Source: Chryseobacterium carnipullorum (GTDB lineage Bacteria > Bacteroidota > Bacteroidia > Flavobacteriales > Weeksellaceae). From it: 64,000 bases of DNA. Each line of letters opens with the position of its first letter. Positions within the stretch are counted from its first letter, which is position 1. The position numbers and the translations under genes were made by a program. The stretch lies in the NCBI RefSeq assembly GCF_900142785.1, contig NZ_FRCD01000006.1, forward strand, positions 124,001 to 188,000. The letters run 5' to 3'. This document shows positions 59,416 through 64,000 of this stretch, one piece after another. The notes under the pieces were generated by a model, which saw only the letters and a list, made by a program, of their open reading frames with translations, had not been told where the DNA came from and ran no database searches.

Positions 59416-60126
59416 CTAGCCTTTCGCTTTCTCATCTGTAAAAAACTGAAAACCTTCTTTTTTCTCAATAAGCTGCATTGGATAAAGCACAGGATTGTAT
59501 TCTCCGTTGAGAACTTCATTCAATGCATGTTTTTTTGACGTTCCGAATGCAACAACCAGTATATTTTCTGCTTTATTGATCAATGGTGCAGTCAAAGTAA
59601 TTCTGAACATATCCTGAGACTTCAGATAATAAGCGGAAACCCACTTTTCTTTTTCCTCTAAAACGCTTTCGCCCGGAAATAAAGAAGCGGTATGACCATC
59701 ATCTCCCATTCCTAACAGGATGAAATCAAAAACACCTTCATTCCCAAGGATATTTTTAATCTTCTGTTCATATTCCTTAGCATATTCTTCCGGAGCTATT
59801 CCGTCCTTATACATAGGGAAAATTTGCTCTTTATTAACGGGAACCTTATCGAAAAGTGCTTCAAATGTCATTTTCGCATTGCTTTTGTCATCATCTAAAG
59901 AAACCCATCTTTCATCCACCCAAAAAAAGTAAATCTTATTCCACTCAATTTTTCCGGCATATTCTTCAGTGGCCAGCAAATTAAAAATAGCCTTAGGAGA
60001 AGAACCTCCGCTTAATGCGACCACAAAACGGTTATGTTTCTCAATAGATTTTTGAGAAAGATCCAGAAAGGTATCTGCTGCCTTTCTGTAGAGCTTCTGC
60101 AAATCATCAAATACGGTGATATTCAT
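59416..60126 (-). CDS. pgl: 6-phosphogluconolactonase
   Basis: A 236-aa hydrolase of the DevB/Pgl type in the oxidative pentose phosphate pathway. It carries ALSGGSSPKAIFNLL, IYFFWVDERWVSLDD, LLGMGDDGHTASLFPGE and LVVAFGTSKKHALNEV, all typical of this family. It converts 6-phosphogluconolactone to 6-phosphogluconate. The start lies 28 bp after the zwf stop. It is the last gene of the gnd-zwf-pgl operon and ends at a strong terminator. Confidence 0.95.
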   Translation of the reverse strand: MNITVFDDLQKLYRKAADTFLDLSQKSIEKHNRFVVALSGGSSPKAIFNLLATEEYAGKIEWNKIYFFWVDERWVSLDDDKSNAKMTFEALFDKVPVNKEQIFPMYKDGIAPEEYAKEYEQKIKNILGNEGVFDFILLGMGDDGHTASLFPGESVLEEKEKWVSAYYLKSQDMFRITLTAPLINKAENILVVAFGTSKKHALNEVLNGEYNPVLYPMQLIEKKEGFQFFTDEKAKG

Positions 60127-60154
60127 TTTTCGTCTAATTTAAATTGATATTGTT

Positions 60155-61636
60155 TTATACCCAGTTGTGCCCTTGTCTTTCAACCAGCGCAATGCTTTCT
60201 TTCGGTCCCCAGCTTCCGGCTTCATAATTCGGAAAAGAGGAGTCTTTATTGTTTTCCCAGGCTTCCTGTATGGTTTTTACGACATCCCAGGCTTCTTCTA
60301 CCTGGTCTGAGCGCATAAATAAGGTAAGGTCACCTATCAGTGCATCCAGCAGTAATGTTTCATACGCTTCAGGAGTATCTTCCTGACAGGCAAAATTATC
60401 AAAAATCATCTCCACTGGTTTCAGCATCAAGGAAAGCCCCGGTTTTTTGGCCATAAACTGCAGTCTGATATCCATCAATGGCTGAATATTAATAATCAGT
60501 CTGTTGGCCGACAAATGTTGTGAACTTTCTGAAAATGTAGCATGAGGAAGCGGTTTAAACTGGATGGTAATATAGGAATGTTTTTCTTTCATTTTTTTTC
60601 CGGTACGAACGTAGAATGGAACTTCCTGCCATCTTTCGTTGTCCAGATAGAATTTCACGGCTGCAAAGGTTTCTGTATTAGAGTCCCCGGCAATTCCGTC
60701 TTCCTGACGATAGCCTTTAGCATCTACTCCATTGATCATCCCTTTTCCGTATTGACCTCTTACAGCATAATGATCAACCTGGTCCGCTGAAATTCTACGA
60801 ATGGATTTAAGAACATCTACTTTACGGTCTCGTATCTCACCTGATTCCAGTGAAGCCGGTGGCTCCATAGCAATCATACAAAGAATTTGCAATAAATGAT
60901 TCTGAATCATATCCTTCAATGCTCCGGTCTGCTCATAGAAAGCGCCTCTGGTCTCAACCCCTACTTCTTCGGCCACCGTGATCTGTACGGACTCTATATG
61001 CTGATGGTCCCACAAAGGTTCAAAAATAGCATTCCCAAAGCGGAATGCCAATATATTCTGTACCGTTTCCTTTCCGAGGTAATGGTCAATACGGTAGATC
61101 TGCTCTTCTTCAAAAGCCTCTGCCAGTAAACTGTTCAGTTCTATGGCCGACTGTTTGTCATGACCGAAAGGTTTTTCAATGATGATACGGTCTTTTTTAG
61201 CATCAGAAGCTAATGACGTATTTTTGATATGGTTGGAAATGGGAGAAACAAAATTAGGTCCGATGGATAAATAAAACAACCTGTTTCCTCTTGTTCCGTA
61301 AACCGTATCAAGATCTTCTAATTTCTGATACAGGTTTTTGTAAGAACTCTCTTCATCCAATTGATGTTGAAAGTACGTGATATGGGCCTGAAAACCAGCC
61401 CAGTCTTCTGAAGTTATCTTTTTTCTTGAGAAATTTTCAAGATTTTCTTTAATGTAATTTTTAAAATATTCATTGGTATGATCGGCTCTTCCCAGTGCTA
61501 AAATAGTAAAACCTTTGGGCATTCTACCGTCGATATATAAATTAAAAAACGCCGGAAAAAGTTTTCTTTTCGCCAAATCTCCTGTCGCACCAAAAATTAT
61601 AATTGTCGTTGGCTTCAAGACTTTATTGTCATTCAT
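60155..61636 (-). CDS. zwf: Glucose-6-phosphate 1-dehydrogenase
   Basis: The start is taken at 61636 (MNDNKVLKPTTIIIFGATGD); the longer frame overlaps the gnd gene. The 493-aa enzyme has the NADP site IIFGATGDLAKRKLFPAF, the substrate loop IYRIDHYLGKETVQNI, and EKPFGHDKQSAIELN. It makes 6-phosphogluconolactone and NADPH from glucose-6-phosphate. The gap to gnd is 11 bp. Together the operon supplies NADPH and pentose phosphate; regulation is not visible from sequence. Confidence 0.96.
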   Translation of the reverse strand: MNDNKVLKPTTIIIFGATGDLAKRKLFPAFFNLYIDGRMPKGFTILALGRADHTNEYFKNYIKENLENFSRKKITSEDWAGFQAHITYFQHQLDEESSYKNLYQKLEDLDTVYGTRGNRLFYLSIGPNFVSPISNHIKNTSLASDAKKDRIIIEKPFGHDKQSAIELNSLLAEAFEEEQIYRIDHYLGKETVQNILAFRFGNAIFEPLWDHQHIESVQITVAEEVGVETRGAFYEQTGALKDMIQNHLLQILCMIAMEPPASLESGEIRDRKVDVLKSIRRISADQVDHYAVRGQYGKGMINGVDAKGYRQEDGIAGDSNTETFAAVKFYLDNERWQEVPFYVRTGKKMKEKHSYITIQFKPLPHATFSESSQHLSANRLIINIQPLMDIRLQFMAKKPGLSLMLKPVEMIFDNFACQEDTPEAYETLLLDALIGDLTLFMRSDQVEEAWDVVKTIQEAWENNKDSSFPNYEAGSWGPKESIALVERQGHNWV

Positions 61637-61647
61637 TGTTCCGGATT

Positions 61648-63066
61648 TTAGTTTTTTGCAGTTTCCCAAGACGTATGAAAAACGCCTTCTCTGTCGATTC
61701 TCTGATAGGTATGTGCTCCGAAGTAATCACGCTGAGCCTGAATAAGATTCACCGGCAGGGATTCTGTGGTGTAGGCATCGAAATAGCCCAAAGCCGTCTG
61801 AATGCCCAAACTTGAAATCCCGTTTGAAGCAGCAAAGGCAGCTGTTTTTCGTAATGAGTTGATTTTTTCTTTAACGATGACAGCAATATCTTTATTAAGT
61901 AAAATATTCGACAGATGAGGATCCTGAGTATAGGCTGAATAAAACTTTTCAAGCAAAACAGAACGGATGATACAGCCTCCTCTCCAAATTTTCACAACAT
62001 CTTTTAATGGAATCTGGAAATTGTATTCTTCAGAAGCTTTCACCAATAAAGCAAGGCCCTGTGCATAACTGATCAATGTAGCCAGATACAAAGCATCTCC
62101 CACTTCCTTAATAAATAATTCTGTGTTTTCCGGCGTTGTCATTTCATTTTTAGCATACAATTGAGACGCCTGAACCCTCTCTTCTTTATATGCTGATAAA
62201 ATTCTTGAAGTAACGGCAATATCAATGGTTGGGATAGAAACACCGATTTCCATAGCTTGCTCTGAAGTCCATTTTCCGGTTCCTTTTGCGCCTGCTTTGT
62301 CTAAAATCTGATCCACAAGATAACCGTCCGTTAATGAATCTTTCTGTTGAAAAATATCTCTGGTAATCTCCATTAAAAATGAGTTCATTTCACCATTATT
62401 CCATTCTCTGAAAACTTCGTATAGCTGATCGTTATTCAGATTAGCTCCTTTTTTTAGTAAATCGTAAGCTTCGCTGATAAGCTGCATAATGGCATATTCA
62501 ATTCCGTTGTGTACCATTTTCACATAGTTTCCTGCGGAATCTTTGCCCATATAAGCGGTACACGCCTCCTGATCTACCTTTGCAGAAATAGCTTCAAGCA
62601 TTGGTTTAAGAAGTTGAAAAGCTTCCCAATCTCCTCCGGGCATAATGCTGGGTCCTGTTCTGGCTCCTTTTTCTCCTCCGGAGACTCCCATTCCCATAAA
62701 GTGGAGATTTTTGGCCGCTAAATCGGCAACGCGCCTGTTGGTATCTTTGAAGTACGAATTACCGGCATCAATAACAATGTCTCCCTTGGTCAAAAGCGGG
62801 GTAATGCTTTCCAGAACGGCATCTACAGGTTTTCCTGCAGGAACCATCAGAATGATTTTCCTTGGGGTTTCCAGGACCGATATAAAATCCTCCCAAGTAC
62901 GAGAGCCTTTTACTTTCATCTCTGAAGTAGCACCCTCCTGTAGTTCTTTTACTTTCTCTTCATCAAGGTCAAATCCAGCAATTGAAAAACCATTATCAGC
63001 GATATTATAAAGAAGATTCCTCCCCATCACTCCGAGACCAACCATCCCGTAATTATATTTATCCAT
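61648..63066 (-). CDS. gndA: 6-phosphogluconate dehydrogenase, decarboxylating
   Basis: A 472-aa enzyme of normal size for the long (GndA) type. GLGVMGRNLLYNIADNG is the NADP fold, GVSGGEKGARTGPSIMPGG the substrate loop, and KMVHNGIEYAIMQLISEAYD the catalytic helix with Lys and Asn-His. It oxidises 6-phosphogluconate to ribulose-5-phosphate and CO2. It is the first gene of gnd-zwf-pgl, unusual in order because the third enzyme of the path is read first. Confidence 0.96.
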   Translation of the reverse strand: MDKYNYGMVGLGVMGRNLLYNIADNGFSIAGFDLDEEKVKELQEGATSEMKVKGSRTWEDFISVLETPRKIILMVPAGKPVDAVLESITPLLTKGDIVIDAGNSYFKDTNRRVADLAAKNLHFMGMGVSGGEKGARTGPSIMPGGDWEAFQLLKPMLEAISAKVDQEACTAYMGKDSAGNYVKMVHNGIEYAIMQLISEAYDLLKKGANLNNDQLYEVFREWNNGEMNSFLMEITRDIFQQKDSLTDGYLVDQILDKAGAKGTGKWTSEQAMEIGVSIPTIDIAVTSRILSAYKEERVQASQLYAKNEMTTPENTELFIKEVGDALYLATLISYAQGLALLVKASEEYNFQIPLKDVVKIWRGGCIIRSVLLEKFYSAYTQDPHLSNILLNKDIAVIVKEKINSLRKTAAFAASNGISSLGIQTALGYFDAYTTESLPVNLIQAQRDYFGAHTYQRIDREGVFHTSWETAKN

Positions 63067-63137
63067 TTTTATTGAAATTTATATGAATTCTATTTTACGG
63101 AGTATAAAATTACGGAAATGCTAATGAGTAAAAAAAT

Positions 63138-63167
63138 AAAAGACCGGAAAAAATTACGGTCTTTTTT
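63138..63167. terminator. Hairpin terminator upstream of gnd
   Basis: AAAAGACCG and CGGTCTTTT are perfect 9-bp arms with a 10-base loop; T-runs exist on both strands. No gene is clearly served by it in this window; it may insulate gnd from transcription coming from the right. Confidence 0.75.
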
Positions 63168-63645
63168 GTATATTATTCATTCATAAGCCAGTAGCATGAT
63201 ATTATATTGATCATCATTCAGCTTATTTTTTTATATCCAATCGTTGACTCTTCAGTTTTCAATAGAGAAGTTCACATTTTTTATCATGATTATTCATTCT
63301 TCTTTTTTGCCGAATCAGTATTCACCCTATTTCAGCAATTCTTCCTATGTTTCAAAAGCTTCATATTAGCTTTTTTAAAAATAAAAACTCAGAGAACATA
63401 TTATACTTATCAAAGTCAGACAGAGACTGTTAAAATAAAGAATCCTATGTTAACAAATCGTAATTTTAGAAACTTAGCAATTAAAATAATAATTAATTGA
63501 AATAATTTTCTTTTTTTAACGTTATATTTGCATATTTTCCGGACATAGGCCAACAATTAAATCTTATTCACCTCCTCATTTAGTTTACGGTAATTTCCTG
63601 TATAAACATTTGATTCCGACAAGGATCATAAAAAACAACCCCCTT
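63168..63645. other. AT-rich gap before lpxD
   Basis: A 478-bp interval without a believable gene. A frame at 63207-63500 is Phe-rich and lacks coding character. A TATATTTG -7 box at 63523-63530 probably serves lpxD, leaving a leader of about 110 bases. Confidence 0.5.
63523..63530 (+). promoter_or_regulatory. Probable -7 promoter box for lpxD
   Basis: TATATTTG is an exact TAnnTTTG match 115 bp before the lpxD ATG. No convincing -33 partner was seen. Confidence 0.5.
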
Positions 63646-64000
63646 ATGAAATTATTTTCAGTATTAGAAATCAACACGTTACTAAAAGGTTATATAGTTG
63701 GTAGTACTTCTCATTCTGTTTCCTCTCCGGAGCAAATAGAACTTGCCGGTAATCATCAAATTACTTTTATAGGTAATAAAAAGTATGAAAAACTTTGGGC
63801 AGACAGTAAAGCTTCAGTAGCTGTTGTCAATAACGATATCTCTATTGAGCCCGGTATCAACAGGGCCTTTATAAAAGTTAATAATGCCGACCTTGCCATG
63901 TCTCAGGTTTTGGAATTGTTTGCCCCTCTTACTCCACAATTTGACACGGACATTCATCCTTCAGCAACAGTACACCCCACTGCTATTGTTGGCACAGGTA
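63646..64000 (+). CDS. lpxD: UDP-3-O-acylglucosamine N-acyltransferase, N-terminal part
   Basis: An open frame running off the window end, 118 codons seen. MKLFSVLEINTLLKGYIVG starts the uridine-binding domain; ITFIGNKKYEKLWADSKASV fits the LpxD fold; then FDTDIHPSATVHPTAIVGTG begins the left-handed beta-helix with its hexapeptide repeats. LpxD adds the second acyl chain to UDP-3-O-acylglucosamine in lipid A synthesis, in the cytoplasm. Its downstream partners lie outside the window. Confidence 0.92.
   Translation, partial: MKLFSVLEINTLLKGYIVGSTSHSVSSPEQIELAGNHQITFIGNKKYEKLWADSKASVAVVNNDISIEPGINRAFIKVNNADLAMSQVLELFAPLTPQFDTDIHPSATVHPTAIVGTG

Noticed and set aside
63207..63500. 97-aa Phe-rich open frame upstream of lpxD
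   Set aside because: No coding character, low complexity, covers the likely lpxD promoter area, no family resemblance.

Overview
The window looks like chromosome of a Flavobacteriia member (Bacteroidota), most likely Chryseobacterium or a close relative. This rests on several things: AT-rich intergenic DNA, TAnnTTTG-type -7 promoter boxes with few Shine-Dalgarno sites, a type IX secretion (T9SS) sorting tail, a TonB-dependent receptor with a carboxypeptidase-like N-terminus, DUF3570/DUF4266/DUF3667 proteins, a Bacteroidota Hc1-type histone-like protein, and a zeaxanthin-type carotenoid operon. No rRNA, tRNA, CRISPR array, prophage or intact insertion sequence was seen.

Layout. 1-6.2 kb: end of tex, a HAD phosphatase, an RDD membrane protein, an exported M28 peptidase, a histone-like protein and an unknown exported protein. 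6.2-12.6 kb: a minus-strand operon joining a TonB-dependent siderophore-type receptor to an ABC-2 exporter (one ATPase, two DUF3526-type permeases) and a small His/Cys-rich protein. 12.7-20 kb: a MocR regulator with a direct-repeat operator, an AraC regulator with an MFS efflux pump, a GT14 glycosyltransferase and a lipoprotein carbonic anhydrase. 20-27 kb: hemH and a marR-crtI-crtB-SRPBCC-crtZ-lycopene cyclase-photolyase operon. 27-34 kb: a TPR membrane regulator, thrombospondin-type-3 surface proteins, two transposase-like HTH proteins, a (GATA)n microsatellite and a T9SS-exported PQQ sugar dehydrogenase. 34-40 kb: two divergent operons, ribA plus a DUF2867-type reductase on one side and tetR-ubiB-like-DUF2256-TIGR03643-SDR-marR on the other. 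40-46 kb: DUF3667, then a seven-gene minus operon of thioredoxin, ApbE, DUF4266, DUF3570, PAP2 and VIT-type transporter. 46-52 kb: a four-gene oxidative cluster (FAD-SLDH-type small subunit, GMC oxidoreductase, VioB-like ferritin-like protein, unknown 507-aa protein). 52-59 kb: a TetR regulator, about 1.1 kb of decayed DNA, an AsmA-like protein, an S41 protease, an orphan gene, a twice-frameshifted NTF2-like pseudogene and an exported RidA. 59-64 kb: the oxidative pentose phosphate operon gnd-zwf-pgl and the start of lpxD.

The main hypothesis from the hunt is a two-part photo-oxidative-stress regulon. The carotenoid/photolyase operon and the ribA/tetR divergent operons both carry AGTA-N8-TACT palindromes placed on their -7 boxes (one copy at the first, two at the second, with centres 30 bp apart). 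Each locus encodes a MarR paralogue of the same unusual long subfamily. The genes fit photoprotection: carotenoids, photolyase, flavin synthesis, ferrochelatase, and the DUF2256/TIGR03643/SDR set that often accompanies photolyase genes. The second candidate for something little described is the 46-52 kb oxidative cluster. The third is the ApbE-DUF4266-DUF3570 operon, where the small lipoprotein has a tail resembling an ApbE flavinylation site.
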